A stretch of DNA of 64,000 nt from Leptospira ognonensis (GTDB lineage Bacteria > Spirochaetota > Leptospiria > Leptospirales > Leptospiraceae), in the NCBI RefSeq assembly GCF_004770745.1, contig NZ_RQGD01000025.1, positions 62,001 through 126,000 of the forward strand, in the 5' to 3' direction. Position numbers and translations under genes: made by a program. Shown here in pieces: positions 7,687 through 17,614 of this stretch (the first letter of the stretch is position 1; each line of letters opens with the position of its first letter). The notes below the pieces were generated by a model. It had not been told where the DNA came from, made no database searches, and worked only from the letters and a program-made list of their open reading frames with translations.

Positions 7687-9506
7687 GATATTTAGGTAGG
7701 CGCCAGGCATTACCGATCATCATTAAAGGTCTGAAACGCCTTGAATATCGAGGCTACGATAGCGCTGGCATTGCGTTATTGAATGGCTCTCTTGACATCG
7801 TCAAAAAAAAAGGGAAAGTGATCGATCTTGAAAATGAGATCGGATCGAAGCCCATGGATGCAACTCTCGGCATGGGACATACTCGTTGGGCAACACATGG
7901 TGAGCCAAATGATAAGAATGCACATCCACATGCGAGCACGGATGGTAAATTAGCAATCATTCACAACGGCATCATTGAAAATTATGCTTCTTTGAAAAAA
8001 GAGTTAGAAAAAAGCGGGCATAAATTTCTATCAGATACGGACACAGAAGTTTTGATCCATCTCATTGAAGAAATCAAAATTCAAAACAATTGCAATATAG
8101 AAGAAGCAGTAAGGTTAGCATTAAACGAAGTCGTAGGTGCATATGCCATTGTCGTGTTATCTCAAGATGAAGAACGGACCTTGATTGCTGCAAGAAAGGG
8201 TTCTCCTTTAGTTATTGGTATAGGCGAAGATGAATTTTTTGTAGCATCCGATGCTACACCTATCATCGAATATACGAATAATGTTACTTACTTGAATGAC
8301 CGTGAAATGGCAATCATTAAAGATGGTAGTCTAGTCGTTAAAAACCTAGAGAATATCGTAAAAACTCCCTTCATTCAAAAATTAGAATTGGATCTAGAAG
8401 ATATCGAAAAGGGCGGATACGCGCACTTTATGCTGAAAGAAATCTTTGAACAACCAAAATCGATACGAGATGCAATGCGAGGACGTTTGGTTCTCAGGGA
8501 GCACCAGTTGATTCTAAGCGGAATTGATCAATATCTGAATCGGTTTATTAATGCTGAACGTATGTTGTTAATTGGTTGCGGAACTTCTTGGCATGCAGGA
8601 CTCATAGGGGAATATTTATTTGAAGATTTAGCCAGGATACCTACAGAAGTAGAATATGCTTCTGAGTTTAGATATAGAAATCCCGTAATCAGAGATAAGG
8701 ATATCGTTATCGCCATATCACAGTCAGGTGAGACGGCGGATACATTGGCGGCCATAGAATTGGCAAAATCGAAAGGATCTCTGATATTTGGTGTATGTAA
8801 TGCTGTAGGTTCTTCTATCGCAAGAACTGCTGATGCAGGTGCCTATCTGCATGCAGGTCCCGAGATAGGTGTCGCGTCTACCAAGGCATTTACATCTCAA
8901 GTAACCATTCTTGCGATGATGGCGATGTATCTTGGATTAAAAAAAGGAACGATTCCGCTCTCTAAATACCAAGAATTGCTAAATGCTCTTGATTCTGTGC
9001 CTGATAAAGTATCCAAAATTCTTTCCAAGGCTGATGAGATTTTGGAGATTTCAAAATCGTTTTATCAGGCAACTAACTTCCTTTATTTAGGGCGCGGTTA
9101 TAATTTTCCTGTTGCCTTAGAAGGCGCACTTAAATTGAAAGAAATTTCCTATATTCATGCAGAAGGGTATCCTGCCGCGGAAATGAAACATGGGCCGATT
9201 GCCCTCATTGATGAGGAAATGCCAGTTGTTTTTATCGCAACGAAGGATAGTTCCTACGAAAAGGTAATCTCTAATATACAAGAGGTAAAAGCTCGAAAGG
9301 GAAAAGTGATCGCGATTGTAACTGAAGGTGATACGGAGATCAAAGGTATGGCTGATTTTACATTCGAAATACCGAATATTGCCGATCCATTAGTTCCACT
9401 TCTTGCCGTAGTACCTTTGCAACTTCTTTCCTACCACATAGCGATCCTTAGAGGGTGTAATGTGGATCAACCTAGAAATTTGGCAAAATCAGTAACGGTA
9501 GAATAG
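7671..9506 (+). CDS. glmS: Glutamine-fructose-6-phosphate aminotransferase (isomerising)
   Basis: GlmS makes glucosamine-6-phosphate from fructose-6-phosphate and glutamine, the first committed step to UDP-GlcNAc. The protein starts MCGIVGYLG, giving Cys2 as the glutaminase nucleophile, followed by LEYRGYDSAG and GHTRWATHG. Two SIS domains follow, with GCGTSWHA, SQSGETADT and GVASTKAFTSQ. The C terminus ends PRNLAKSVTVE as in the whole family. The 611-residue length is standard. The ATG overlaps the mutase gene by 16 bases, and the stop overlaps the next start by one base. No glmS ribozyme can be present in the usual upstream position, because upstream is coding sequence. Confidence 0.97.
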   Translation: MCGIVGYLGRRQALPIIIKGLKRLEYRGYDSAGIALLNGSLDIVKKKGKVIDLENEIGSKPMDATLGMGHTRWATHGEPNDKNAHPHASTDGKLAIIHNGIIENYASLKKELEKSGHKFLSDTDTEVLIHLIEEIKIQNNCNIEEAVRLALNEVVGAYAIVVLSQDEERTLIAARKGSPLVIGIGEDEFFVASDATPIIEYTNNVTYLNDREMAIIKDGSLVVKNLENIVKTPFIQKLELDLEDIEKGGYAHFMLKEIFEQPKSIRDAMRGRLVLREHQLILSGIDQYLNRFINAERMLLIGCGTSWHAGLIGEYLFEDLARIPTEVEYASEFRYRNPVIRDKDIVIAISQSGETADTLAAIELAKSKGSLIFGVCNAVGSSIARTADAGAYLHAGPEIGVASTKAFTSQVTILAMMAMYLGLKKGTIPLSKYQELLNALDSVPDKVSKILSKADEILEISKSFYQATNFLYLGRGYNFPVALEGALKLKEISYIHAEGYPAAEMKHGPIALIDEEMPVVFIATKDSSYEKVISNIQEVKARKGKVIAIVTEGDTEIKGMADFTFEIPNIADPLVPLLAVVPLQLLSYHIAILRGCNVDQPRNLAKSVTVE

Positions 9507-10558
9507 TGTCTGTGAATAAAAAAATCTTAATAGATGAAAGGAATCGGCCCATTTCCTTAGACCCACTTTCGAGATTTCATTCTTTTATGGAATGGAACCT
9601 TGGCGGGTTGACGTTGATTCAAAAACTGGAAATTCAACATCCAGGATCTTTGGTTTATTATGCGAGTAACGATCCTCTCTTTCAAAATCTCATTTTGGAA
9701 CGTTACCCAAAAGTTCTTCCCTTTAAAGAGCAATCGTATGATTTGATTTTAACACCTGATTCTTTCCTTCCATGGGATCTCCAACGAGTCATTCCCTCTG
9801 AAATTGAAGATACTTTAACTCTAAATAAAGAGTGGAAGAAATTTAGACAAAAATACAAAGTAAAGTCGGCGGGTTTTCATGTCGTTGGAAAAGACAAACA
9901 TCTTTATCTTCACCCGAAGGCCATTGTCTATCCAGGGGTCGTTTTCGACACTTCAACTGGTCCGATCATTATCGATGAAGATGTGAAAATTTCTTCGTTC
10001 AGTTTTCTGGAAGGTCCACTTTACATCGGAAAAGGATCCCAAATTGACAATGCCAGAATTACTGGTGGGACACTCATAGGTAGGTCTTGTCGCATCGGCG
10101 GGGAAGTTGAAAATTCTATCATCCAAGATTTCACCAACAAACATCATGAAGGTTTTTTGGGTCATTCTTTTGTTTCAAGTTGGGTAAACCTTGGGGCTCT
10201 AGCAACCACTTCCGATTTAAAAAATAACTATGGCATCGTGAAATTGAAAATAGATTCACACGAAGTGAATACCGGAACTATAAAATTTGGCTCAATCATT
10301 GGACCATTTTCGAAGGTAGCCATCGGTGTTATGTTAAATACAGGCGCTGTTGTAGACATAGGCTCGAATTTAGTTGAATCACGGATCTCTGGTTACCAAC
10401 ATCCTTTCACCTGGATATCGAAAGGCAGTCACTACCAAAAAGAGGCCTTTATAGCGGATACCAAAAAAATCATGGCACGTAGGGGAATTAACCTTTTTGA
10501 ATTTGAAGAGCAATATCTAAGATCATTATATTCTGAATTAGTGGATTCCAAAAATTGA
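9506..10558 (+). CDS. GlmU-like protein: nucleotidyltransferase-like domain plus left-handed beta-helix
   Basis: The 350-residue protein begins with a domain resembling the alternative bacterial GlmU type (KILIDERNRPISLDPLSR, then GGLTLIQKLE). It continues into a hexapeptide-repeat beta-helix from about residue 135 (KAIVYPGVVFD, GPIIIDEDVKI, IGKGSQIDNARI). The usual GlmU loop GxGTRM is absent. By family knowledge, this alternative type replaces GlmU in bacteria such as Bacteroidetes, with acetylation and uridylylation of glucosamine-1-phosphate as the two reactions. The position directly after glmM and glmS supports this strongly. It starts at GTG 9506, overlapping the glmS stop by one base. 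The exact reactions are inferred. Confidence 0.75.
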   Translation: MSVNKKILIDERNRPISLDPLSRFHSFMEWNLGGLTLIQKLEIQHPGSLVYYASNDPLFQNLILERYPKVLPFKEQSYDLILTPDSFLPWDLQRVIPSEIEDTLTLNKEWKKFRQKYKVKSAGFHVVGKDKHLYLHPKAIVYPGVVFDTSTGPIIIDEDVKISSFSFLEGPLYIGKGSQIDNARITGGTLIGRSCRIGGEVENSIIQDFTNKHHEGFLGHSFVSSWVNLGALATTSDLKNNYGIVKLKIDSHEVNTGTIKFGSIIGPFSKVAIGVMLNTGAVVDIGSNLVESRISGYQHPFTWISKGSHYQKEAFIADTKKIMARRGINLFEFEEQYLRSLYSELVDSKN

Positions 10559-11475
10559 GCCCCTCACTTCAAGATCACATCAACTCTGGCAAATACGCTG
10601 AAATAGATGGGATAAAATATTTTTATCGAGATTCTGGAAATAAAGAAGAAATCGTGGTTCTCTTACATGGCTTTATGACAACTTCCTATCATTATCGAAA
10701 ACTGATCGCTCTGCTTGAAAAAAAATATAGGGTGATCGCTCCTGACTTTTTAGGCATCGGGCTTAGCGAGAGACCATCGACACCGCTCTCACATAGAATG
10801 CAGGCCTATTATTTATATAAGTTTTTAGAAAAAGTAACGGATGAAAAAAAAGTACATGTGGTGGCTCATGATTTTGCGCTGCCCATTCTTGGATTCCTTT
10901 TAAAAGAACATCCTGAACATATAAAATCGCTTTCCATTGTGAACGGATTTTTAAATCTTCCTAAATTTCGATTTTACTTACCATTAAGTATCATTCGAAT
11001 TCCCCTGCTCGGTGATGTTTTTTCATTCTTCTTTCGACCTCCTTTCTTAAAATGGATATACCAACTCTTCTTAACTAAAAAAGGTTTTCGATTCGACCCG
11101 GATTGGGAAAGAGACACCTATCAGTTGCTATTTTCAGGAAAGAATCGTGGAAATACATTAGAGTTTCTGAGAAACGTAGACAGGTCCTCACATACTTTGA
11201 GAGATCTCGAGGATGGCGTGAAATCACTCGTCGGACTGAGACAGATCATTATCGGAGAGGTAGATTATCGCATTTCTCCTTATCAAACAGAATTCATTAA
11301 AGAAACACTGAGAACCAGCGCTTTGTCAGTAGTTCCTTCCAATCATTTGCCCATGGAAGAATGTCCAGAAGAATTAGCGATGAAGATCGAGTTTCTCGTG
11401 GATTCTTATTCACGAAACAGCAATAAAACCAAAACATTTCATTTTAAACGAACCAAACCGAATGGAGAGGAGTAG
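10555..11475 (+). CDS. Alpha/beta hydrolase with aspartate nucleophile (haloalkane dehalogenase-like)
   Basis: A 306-residue alpha/beta-hydrolase. The oxyanion segment is [12 protein letters not shown], the nucleophile elbow reads [10 protein letters not shown] with Asp106 in place of Ser, and the late catalytic His is in SNHLPMEE. An Asp nucleophile followed by an aromatic residue is seen in haloalkane dehalogenases and epoxide hydrolases; the true substrate is unknown. The region 160-190 ([16 protein letters not shown]) is hydrophobic and belongs to the cap. It starts at TTG overlapping the previous stop (TTGA), so it is the fourth gene of the hexosamine operon, five bases ahead of the carboxylase gene. 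Its link to either pathway is not evident. Confidence 0.82.
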   Translation: MSPSLQDHINSGKYAEIDGIKYFYRDSGNKEEIVVLLHGFMTTSYHYRKLIALLEKKYRVIAPDFLGIGLSERPSTPLSHRMQAYYLYKFLEKVTDEKKVHVVAHDFALPILGFLLKEHPEHIKSLSIVNGFLNLPKFRFYLPLSIIRIPLLGDVFSFFFRPPFLKWIYQLFLTKKGFRFDPDWERDTYQLLFSGKNRGNTLEFLRNVDRSSHTLRDLEDGVKSLVGLRQIIIGEVDYRISPYQTEFIKETLRTSALSVVPSNHLPMEECPEELAMKIEFLVDSYSRNSNKTKTFHFKRTKPNGEE

Positions 11476-11480
11476 TTACT

Positions 11481-13082
11481 ATGGAAACGATTATTTCGAA
11501 TATCAAATCCAATTCAAAAGATTTCCTTGAGAATCGGTCCGCTTTTCTAGAGATTTGTGTCCCCCTTCGCAATCTCTTAAAGAAGATAAAGTTAGGTGGT
11601 GGCGAAAAAGCTACAGAGCGTCATAAAGCAAGAGGAAAGCTTACTGCAAGAGAACGAATCTCCCATTTGATCGATGATGGTACCCATTTTCTAGAGGTAG
11701 CACCCTATGCTGCAGAAGGAGTTTACCCTGACAATGTTCCTTCTGCCGGGATAGTAACTGGCATTGGGCGCGTTGAAGGCATTGAATGTATGATCGTTGC
11801 TAATGATGCGACAGTGAAAGGTGGGACCTACTACCCACTCACGGTGAAAAAGCACATTCGTGCCCAAGAGATAGCTGAAAGAAATTATCTGCCCTGTATC
11901 TATTTAGTGGATTCGGGTGGAGCGTTTCTTCCGATGCAGGATGAAGTTTTTCCCGATAAAGATCATTTTGGCAAAATATTTTTTAATCAAGCGAATATGA
12001 GTGCGAAAGGGATATCGCAAATAGCGGTTGTTATGGGTTCTTGTACTGCGGGTGGAGCTTATATCCCTGCCATGAGCGATGAGTCTGTGATAGTAAAAGG
12101 GAATGGTACCATTTTTCTCGGAGGTCCCCCTCTTGTAAAAGCGGCGACGGGCGAAGTTGTGACTCCAGAGGAGCTAGGAGGAGCAGACGTACATTGCCGT
12201 ATATCGGGCGTTACTGATCATTTCGCAGAAGATGATTTTCATGCTTTGGAAATCACTCGTTCAATTGTTCGAAATTTAAATTATAAAAAGAAAGTTTTCC
12301 CAAAATCCATTTTGGACCCACTCTATCCAACAGAAGAAATCTATGGCATCATACAAAAAGATTCACGGAAGGCGTATGACGTAAGAGAAATCATTGCCCG
12401 TCTTGCAGACGGATCATTTTTTCATGAGTTCAAGAAACTATATGGGAATACTCTCATTTGTGGCTTTGCAGAAATTCACGGCTATCCGGTCGGCATCATT
12501 GCTAATAATGGAGTTTTGTTTTCAGAGAGCGCTCTAAAAGCATCTCACTTCATTGAACTGTGTGACCAAAGAAGAACTCCTTTATTATTCTTGCAGAACA
12601 TCACTGGATTCATGGTCGGCAAAAAATTTGAAAATTCTGGGATTGCCCGCGATGGAGCAAAGATGGTAAATGCTGTGTCTACGACAACGGTTCCCAAATT
12701 AACAGTCGTAACTGGTGGCTCTTATGGAGCAGGCAATTACGGAATGTGTGGTCGAGCTTTTTCTCCCGACTTTTTATGGATGTGGCCAAATGCTCGCATT
12801 TCTGTTATGGGCGGGGAACAGGCTGCCAATGTGCTCTGGACCGTAAAATTGGAACAGGCAGAAAAAGAAGGGAAAAGTCTTACAACGGAAGAAGAAGTGG
12901 CATTTAAGCGTCCGATTTTAGAAGATTATGAAAAAAAGTCTTCCTCCCTTTTTAGTTCCGCGCGTCTATGGGATGACGGCATTATTGATCCAAGCGAAAC
13001 AAGAGATATCCTGGGAAGAGCATTGTCCATCGTGTCATCTCGGATAGAAGAAAGAAAACCTTTTGGGGTTTTCCGAATGTGA
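11481..13082 (+). CDS. Acyl-CoA carboxylase beta subunit, methylcrotonyl-CoA carboxylase type
   Basis: This is the carboxyltransferase subunit that moves CO2 from biotin to an acyl-CoA. The 533-residue protein has both crotonase-fold halves. The stretch [19 protein letters not shown], followed by [12 protein letters not shown] and [15 protein letters not shown], is the strongest signature of the MccB group, which acts in leucine breakdown (or the related geranyl-CoA carboxylase). The C-terminal half has [15 protein letters not shown] and [13 protein letters not shown]. The ATG follows a GGAGAGGAG site. Its biotin partner genes are not adjacent; the best candidates lie at 50.5-52.4 kb. Substrate assignment rests on motif similarity. 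Confidence 0.9.
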   Translation: METIISNIKSNSKDFLENRSAFLEICVPLRNLLKKIKLGGGEKATERHKARGKLTARERISHLIDDGTHFLEVAPYAAEGVYPDNVPSAGIVTGIGRVEGIECMIVANDATVKGGTYYPLTVKKHIRAQEIAERNYLPCIYLVDSGGAFLPMQDEVFPDKDHFGKIFFNQANMSAKGISQIAVVMGSCTAGGAYIPAMSDESVIVKGNGTIFLGGPPLVKAATGEVVTPEELGGADVHCRISGVTDHFAEDDFHALEITRSIVRNLNYKKKVFPKSILDPLYPTEEIYGIIQKDSRKAYDVREIIARLADGSFFHEFKKLYGNTLICGFAEIHGYPVGIIANNGVLFSESALKASHFIELCDQRRTPLLFLQNITGFMVGKKFENSGIARDGAKMVNAVSTTTVPKLTVVTGGSYGAGNYGMCGRAFSPDFLWMWPNARISVMGGEQAANVLWTVKLEQAEKEGKSLTTEEEVAFKRPILEDYEKKSSSLFSSARLWDDGIIDPSETRDILGRALSIVSSRIEERKPFGVFRM

Positions 13083-13127
13083 TATTTTTTTCTTTTCTAT
13101 TTCACTTTAGAGAGAATCATCAGACAA

Positions 13128-13496
13128 ATGTTGATACACGAGAAAATTGTTGATACGATCCCAGTCGTTTCCATTGAAGGAGAGGTAGATCTCTACAATG
13201 CGAAAGAGTTGAAGGATATTTTAGATCAGAAAATCAAAAACCAACAGTATGAAATCGTAATCAATTTGGAAAAGGTCCCCTTTATGGACTCCTCTGGGAT
13301 CGGAACTCTCGTGACGGCTATGTACAAACTGAAAAAATATCATGGAAATCTGAAAGTCTGCAATGTACATGGTTCGGTGGCAAAAGTTTTCAAACTCACG
13401 GGAATGGAGAGCCACTTACAAGTCTTGGAAGACGAAAAGGCGGCGATTGCCAGTTTGATATCAGAAAGAGATTCTAGCCCACCCCCACCACAGTAG
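13128..13496 (+). CDS. STAS-domain anti-sigma factor antagonist
   Basis: A single STAS domain (122 residues) of the SpoIIAA/RsbV type. It contains the phosphorylation motif MDSSGIGTL around Ser55-Ser56, preceded by the usual EGEVDLYNA strand. In partner-switching, the dephosphorylated form frees a sigma factor or other target by binding an RsbW-like kinase, and a PP2C phosphatase resets it. No RsbW kinase lies next to it, but two PP2C phosphatases occur in this window (24.6 and 57.5 kb). A short proline tail (SSPPPPQ) ends the protein. It lies 45 bases after the carboxylase gene and may be cotranscribed. Confidence 0.92.
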   Translation: MLIHEKIVDTIPVVSIEGEVDLYNAKELKDILDQKIKNQQYEIVINLEKVPFMDSSGIGTLVTAMYKLKKYHGNLKVCNVHGSVAKVFKLTGMESHLQVLEDEKAAIASLISERDSSPPPPQ

Positions 13497-13529
13497 AGTG
13501 GTATGAATTGGCCGAGAGGCTTGCCCCTG

Positions 13530-14084
13530 TTAGCTTGGTAAATAAAGACCTTCCTCTACTTTCTTTCGTATCTCTCCTCCCTCTAGTATCTCCAAAAGAA
13601 ATAAAGCAAATTCAAATGCAGATCCCGGACCAATGCTTGTGATAATATTCTTATTTTGAACGATGCGTTCTAAAGTATACTTACCACCGTTTGCAAGAGA
13701 GATACTTGTTGGAAAGGCTGTAAATGGATCGTCGTTTGCTATGATGCCCCAATTTCTAAGTGCATTGGGAGCAGCGCAAATGGCTCCTATCAGACCCCCT
13801 CTCTCGTTCTGAGCTTGCACCATATCTCGGAGTAATTTCGAATTTTGTAAATTCAAGGTTCCTTCGAGTCCTCCGGGCAAAACGATCAAATCAAATGTGA
13901 GGGAAAAAATTTGTTCGAGGATGGTGTCTGCTAGGTGAGAAGTTTTTCGTGAGGCAAGAACCACTCCTTCTGATAACGACGCTATGGTTACATTCACTCC
14001 CCCACGACGGAGTACGTCTGCTAAAATGATTCCTTCCATCTCCTCAAATCCTGGTGCAAATGGAATCAGTGTGTTTGTTTTCAT
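13530..14084 (-). CDS. DJ-1/PfpI family protein (YajL-like)
   Basis: This 184-residue single-domain protein belongs to the DJ-1 group. The reactive cysteine is Cys103 in GAICAAPNAL, supported by the early acidic motif PGFEEMEG that supplies the conserved Glu, and by VLPGGLEGTLNL. DJ-1 relatives act as chaperones, glyoxalases or deglycases against aldehyde damage; which applies here cannot be told from sequence. It is monocistronic on the minus strand, divergent from the HtrA-type protease gene across about 110 bases. A shared stress theme is possible but not shown. Confidence 0.9.
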   Translation of the reverse strand: MKTNTLIPFAPGFEEMEGIILADVLRRGGVNVTIASLSEGVVLASRKTSHLADTILEQIFSLTFDLIVLPGGLEGTLNLQNSKLLRDMVQAQNERGGLIGAICAAPNALRNWGIIANDDPFTAFPTSISLANGGKYTLERIVQNKNIITSIGPGSAFEFALFLLEILEGGEIRKKVEEGLYLPS

Positions 14085-14194
14085 GAGGGAAAGTCTTTTT
14101 CTTCGAACAAGTTGTTCAAGTCGAAATTATTTCTTAGATTTTTTACCCGGAAACGAAGTCTAAGATATAAGAGGAGAGTATTGTTTCGCGATCT

Positions 14195-15370
14195 ATGAAC
14201 CAAACAAAATCAAATCAAATTAAGTTTATTGCCGTTGCTTCCACATTTTTACTGTTGGGCACATTTTTATCCCCCATTTTAACCTGCGGTGATTCTCGTT
14301 CAGACAATCCCTTGCAATTAAAAGCAGACGGCTCCGATAAGTTATCACCTGCGCAGACACAAGCTGTCGCATTGGAAGACGCCTTCCAAGAGGTATTTGA
14401 AAAAGCATCTCCCAGTGTTGTTTCGATTGCAACAGAGAGACGAGTGAACCGAAGGCAAGGTGGTCCCTTAACGGGAGATCCATTCTTTGACCATTTGTTC
14501 GGTAGGCAAGGAATGAATGGAGGTAAGGTCATACAAGAAATTCAAAATGGTCTTGGCTCGGGAATCATTTTGAATGAGGAAGGATACATCCTTACCAACC
14601 ATCACGTGATTGATGGAATGGATAAGTTGACAGTCAAATTGAAAAACAAAAACAAATTTGATGCCAAGTTGATCGGCTCCGATGCGACTATGGATGTCGC
14701 CTTACTCAAGATAGATGCTCCGAAGTCTGAATTGCAACCAGTAAGGATTGGAAATTCCGATAAAGTAAGAGTCGGAAACTGGGCGATGGCCATCGGTGCG
14801 CCGCTTGGACTTGAATACTCCTTCACTGTCGGTGTTGTCTCCGCCGTGCAAAGAGGTGGCATTGATGAATCTGGCCTTTCCTACATCCAAACAGATACTG
14901 CTATCAACCAAGGAAACAGTGGTGGGCCGCTTCTCAACATTCGAGGAGAAGTCATAGGAATCAACCGCATGATCTTATCTCAGTCAGGCGGCTCGGAAGG
15001 GATTGGACTGACGATCCCGATCAATGAAGCCAAGCGCGTGGCAGAGCAGATCAAAGTGGATGGAAGAGTCACAAGGCCTTGGATTGGTGTGAGTCTATCA
15101 CCTATCAATAAAGAAGCTGCCGACCAATTGGGACTCAAATCGACGGAAGGGGCACTCATTATGGAGCGTGCTGGCAATTCGCCTGCCCAGAAGTCTGGCC
15201 TACGTCCGTATGACGTGATCATCGAAATTGATGGCAAACCGGTAAAATCTCCTTCGGATGTCCAAGCTGCCATTGCCAGTTCTAAAATTGGCAAGAAAAT
15301 AGAGCTAAAAATCATTCGAAATAAAAATGAAATCTTGACTGCGATCGTTCCGGAGCAGAAACCAAATTGA
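14195..15370 (+). CDS. HtrA/DegP-type periplasmic serine protease
   Basis: S1C-family protease that degrades or refolds damaged envelope proteins. The N terminus is a hydrophobic export signal (residues 10-30) ending ILTCGD, which may be a lipobox that would anchor the protein at Cys31. The catalytic triad is visible: His137 in TNHHVID, Asp167 in TMDVALL and Ser242 in QGNSGGPL. One PDZ domain follows (about 290-385), fewer than the two in E. coli DegP, so it is closer to DegS-like or single-PDZ forms. The 391-residue length fits this. A GAGGAGAG site lies about 17 bases before ATG 14195, which is unusually far. ruvB starts one base after its stop. Confidence 0.93.
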   Translation: MNQTKSNQIKFIAVASTFLLLGTFLSPILTCGDSRSDNPLQLKADGSDKLSPAQTQAVALEDAFQEVFEKASPSVVSIATERRVNRRQGGPLTGDPFFDHLFGRQGMNGGKVIQEIQNGLGSGIILNEEGYILTNHHVIDGMDKLTVKLKNKNKFDAKLIGSDATMDVALLKIDAPKSELQPVRIGNSDKVRVGNWAMAIGAPLGLEYSFTVGVVSAVQRGGIDESGLSYIQTDTAINQGNSGGPLLNIRGEVIGINRMILSQSGGSEGIGLTIPINEAKRVAEQIKVDGRVTRPWIGVSLSPINKEAADQLGLKSTEGALIMERAGNSPAQKSGLRPYDVIIEIDGKPVKSPSDVQAAIASSKIGKKIELKIIRNKNEILTAIVPEQKPN

Positions 15371-16396
15371 GTGAGTCTTCGAGAAGAAATTGAATCTATT
15401 GGTGAGGACGAACCGACACTTCGTCCCACCAAGTTATCAGAATTTATAGGTCAAAAAGAAGTTTTGGCCAATCTTTCCGTCTATATTGAAGCCGCCAAAA
15501 AAAGAAAAAATCCTTTAGACCATGTATTGATTTCGGGTCCGCCAGGGCTCGGAAAGACGACACTTGCGAACATCATTGCCAATGAGTTACATGCCCCCTT
15601 TACGCCTACCTCGGCCCCTGCAATTTCGAAGGGAGCAGACCTGGTGCGTTTTTTAACTCTTTTAAAGACCAATGAAGTGCTCTTTGTTGATGAAATCCAT
15701 GGTTTTGTAAAAAAACAGGAAGAGCTACTTTATCCTGCCATGGAAAACTATTTTGTAGACCTCGTGGTGGGAGAAGGGGTTACTGCTAGTGCTCTCCAAA
15801 TCCAACTTCAGCCATTTACGTTAGTCGGAGCTACGACTAGGTCCGGTCTAGTGAGTGATCCGTTAAAATCGAGATTTGGAATCCATTTGAAATTGGATTT
15901 TTATTCTGATGAGGAGATGGCCATCATCGTCGACAGATCCGCTGCTCTTTTGTCCGTGAAGTTAGAAAAAAATGTCGCTTTTGAAATTGGAAAGCGAAGC
16001 CGCAAAACACCTAGAATTGCCAACCACCTTTTGAAGCGTGTCCGTGATTTTGGGGAAGTAAAGAATGAAAAGAGTATCAGTAAAGAAACCTGTTTGTATG
16101 CTTTCGAAAGGATGGGGATCGACTACTTGGGTTTAGATCCAGTTGATCGCCAAATATTGAATATACTAATCAATCGGTATAACGGGGGGCCTGTCGGCAT
16201 CAAACCCATCGCCGTCGTTGTCGGCGAAGAGGAAAGGACGATCGAAGATACGTATGAACCATTTTTGGTTCGTGCAGGACTCATTGACCGAACCCCTTCG
16301 GGAAGAGTAGCGACAAGGTTTGCCTATGAGCATTTGAATCTAACTTATTCTAACAGTTTAAAAGGGGGAGATACAAATGCGCCCACCTTATTTTGA
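15371..16396 (+). CDS. ruvB: Holliday junction helicase RuvB
   Basis: RuvB is the AAA+ motor of the RuvABC branch-migration complex. The 341-residue protein has the conserved [13 protein letters not shown] opening, Walker A at about residues 56-64 (GPPGLGKTT), Walker [10 protein letters not shown], the sensor segment [13 protein letters not shown], and the C-terminal winged helix ending in [12 protein letters not shown]. It starts at GTG directly after the protease stop and overlaps the TonB-like gene by 20 bases. ruvA and ruvC are not in the window. Identification is secure. Confidence 0.97.
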   Translation: MSLREEIESIGEDEPTLRPTKLSEFIGQKEVLANLSVYIEAAKKRKNPLDHVLISGPPGLGKTTLANIIANELHAPFTPTSAPAISKGADLVRFLTLLKTNEVLFVDEIHGFVKKQEELLYPAMENYFVDLVVGEGVTASALQIQLQPFTLVGATTRSGLVSDPLKSRFGIHLKLDFYSDEEMAIIVDRSAALLSVKLEKNVAFEIGKRSRKTPRIANHLLKRVRDFGEVKNEKSISKETCLYAFERMGIDYLGLDPVDRQILNILINRYNGGPVGIKPIAVVVGEEERTIEDTYEPFLVRAGLIDRTPSGRVATRFAYEHLNLTYSNSLKGGDTNAPTLF

Positions 16397-17288
16397 ATTT
16401 GATCTTCCTGAAAACGAGGAAGGAGAAAGACGGTTATTTTATTCAGCTTCGTTTGTAGTTTTAATTTGCTCTTTATTCCTCGGTCATTTTGTCACGCGTA
16501 ACATGTTATGGAAAATGTTAGGTGAAGAGAATTCGACGATGATGCTGCCCGCGGAGGAAAAAGAAAAAATTTATGATGTTCTCGTGGAACAACAGTTTAT
16601 CAATCCAGAAAAAAAAGACGAATATAAGGCACTCTCAAACCAAGATTCCGCTGGAGGAGGGGGGATCACAGAAAACCAAGGATTTCATACCTTATCACCT
16701 TTTCGAGAATTTATCTTTGGGAGCGCCGCTTCGAATCCCTCCAAAGCTCAGCCAAAGGCAGAACAAAGCAAAGAAGAAGATATCTTTGAAGTAGGAATCT
16801 TTAAAGCAGATCCTATTTCCAAACAGAACCAAGAAGAATCACCAAACCAAAGTCAATCTTCTGGAAAAATGATGAAGATACCTTTCAATTATCGTTTCCA
16901 ACAAGATTTTTTGTTTCGATGGGATGGAGCGAAAGCATTGACCGTCCCCACCAAACAGTTTGCAGGTTTTTATTATTTTAAGAATATGCTCAGGCGCATT
17001 GAAGAATCCTTTGCTCCGCCTGGGGGTGGGAATTTTGCCTACCGAGATATGGCAGGTACTGTAGTAAGAGAGGGGATCAAACCTGGAGAAACCAGAGTAC
17101 AATTTTTACTCAGCGAAGGTGGACAAGTCTTGGATGTGAAGCTCATCTCCTCACAAGGTCAGGTCGTTGTGGATCAGTCCTGTATGGATTCGATCCGAGG
17201 ACAGAATTTTGGTCCTGTCCCCGAAGAAATCAAAGCAAAAGGCTTAATTTTTGGTATTAATTTTATATTTCCGGGAGCCTACCGCTAA
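16377..17288 (+). CDS. TonB-like protein with single N-terminal membrane anchor
   Basis: A 303-residue protein with one membrane helix at about residues 23-46. A long polar, Gln/Glu/Ser-rich linker (about 95-165) would span the periplasm, and a C-terminal TonB-like domain follows ([17 protein letters not shown], then QSCMDSIRG and FGPVP). TonB proteins pass energy from the inner membrane to outer-membrane receptors, normally with ExbB and ExbD, which are not next to this gene. The linker lacks the usual Pro-Lys repeats. The gene overlaps ruvB by 20 bases, probably only an operon effect. It could instead be a periplasm-spanning scaffold. Confidence 0.78.
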   Translation: MRPPYFEFDLPENEEGERRLFYSASFVVLICSLFLGHFVTRNMLWKMLGEENSTMMLPAEEKEKIYDVLVEQQFINPEKKDEYKALSNQDSAGGGGITENQGFHTLSPFREFIFGSAASNPSKAQPKAEQSKEEDIFEVGIFKADPISKQNQEESPNQSQSSGKMMKIPFNYRFQQDFLFRWDGAKALTVPTKQFAGFYYFKNMLRRIEESFAPPGGGNFAYRDMAGTVVREGIKPGETRVQFLLSEGGQVLDVKLISSQGQVVVDQSCMDSIRGQNFGPVPEEIKAKGLIFGINFIFPGAYR

Positions 17289-17297
17289 AGCAAAGAA

Positions 17298-17609
17298 TCA
17301 TTCGCTAACAAGAACACAGCCCTGTTTTTCGTTTAGGAAAATAGCTTTGTTGGTCCTTCCAAGTCCCGTCACACTTACTTCTTTTTTTTCTATATCATTT
17401 GTAAATTGACTGATAGGAACCCACTGCCTAGCAAAATCGTGGCACTGCTCTTCCGATTGTTTCATAACATAATAACAGGAACAAAATTCTTTTGAATAAA
17501 AGCTGGAGATGATGGAAGGAAATGCCTCTACGTGTTTCCAATTCCATTGGATCCAGAAACCAAGAAGGAAGGTAAAAACTAAAAGTGCGGTGAATATATT
17601 CTTTTTCAT
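17298..17609 (-). CDS. Small membrane-anchored cysteine-containing protein
   Basis: The 103-residue protein has an N-terminal hydrophobic helix (about 5-22), then a periplasmic part with KEFCSCYYVM, QCHDFARQW and a late single Cys. No family is recognised. The gene lies five bases after the serine-hydrolase lipoprotein gene on the same strand, so the two are likely one operon. The cysteines suggest disulphide bonds outside the cytoplasm. A helper or regulator of the hydrolase is the simplest guess. Confidence 0.72.
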   Translation of the reverse strand: MKKNIFTALLVFTFLLGFWIQWNWKHVEAFPSIISSFYSKEFCSCYYVMKQSEEQCHDFARQWVPISQFTNDIEKKEVSVTGLGRTNKAIFLNEKQGCVLVSE

Positions 17610-17614
17610 CTGAT

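Noticed and set aside
7600..7690. glmS ribozyme or other metabolite switch upstream of glmS
   Set aside because: Upstream is the coding end of the mutase gene with a 16-base overlap; there is no leader.
14112..14140. TTGTTC-N17-TAGATT as promoter of the HtrA-type protease
   Set aside because: Spacing is right but each hexamer matches the consensus at only three or four bases; too weak in AT-rich DNA.
14980..15432. 150-residue minus-strand frame over the protease and ruvB
   Set aside because: Antisense to two secure genes, no ribosome-binding site or domain.
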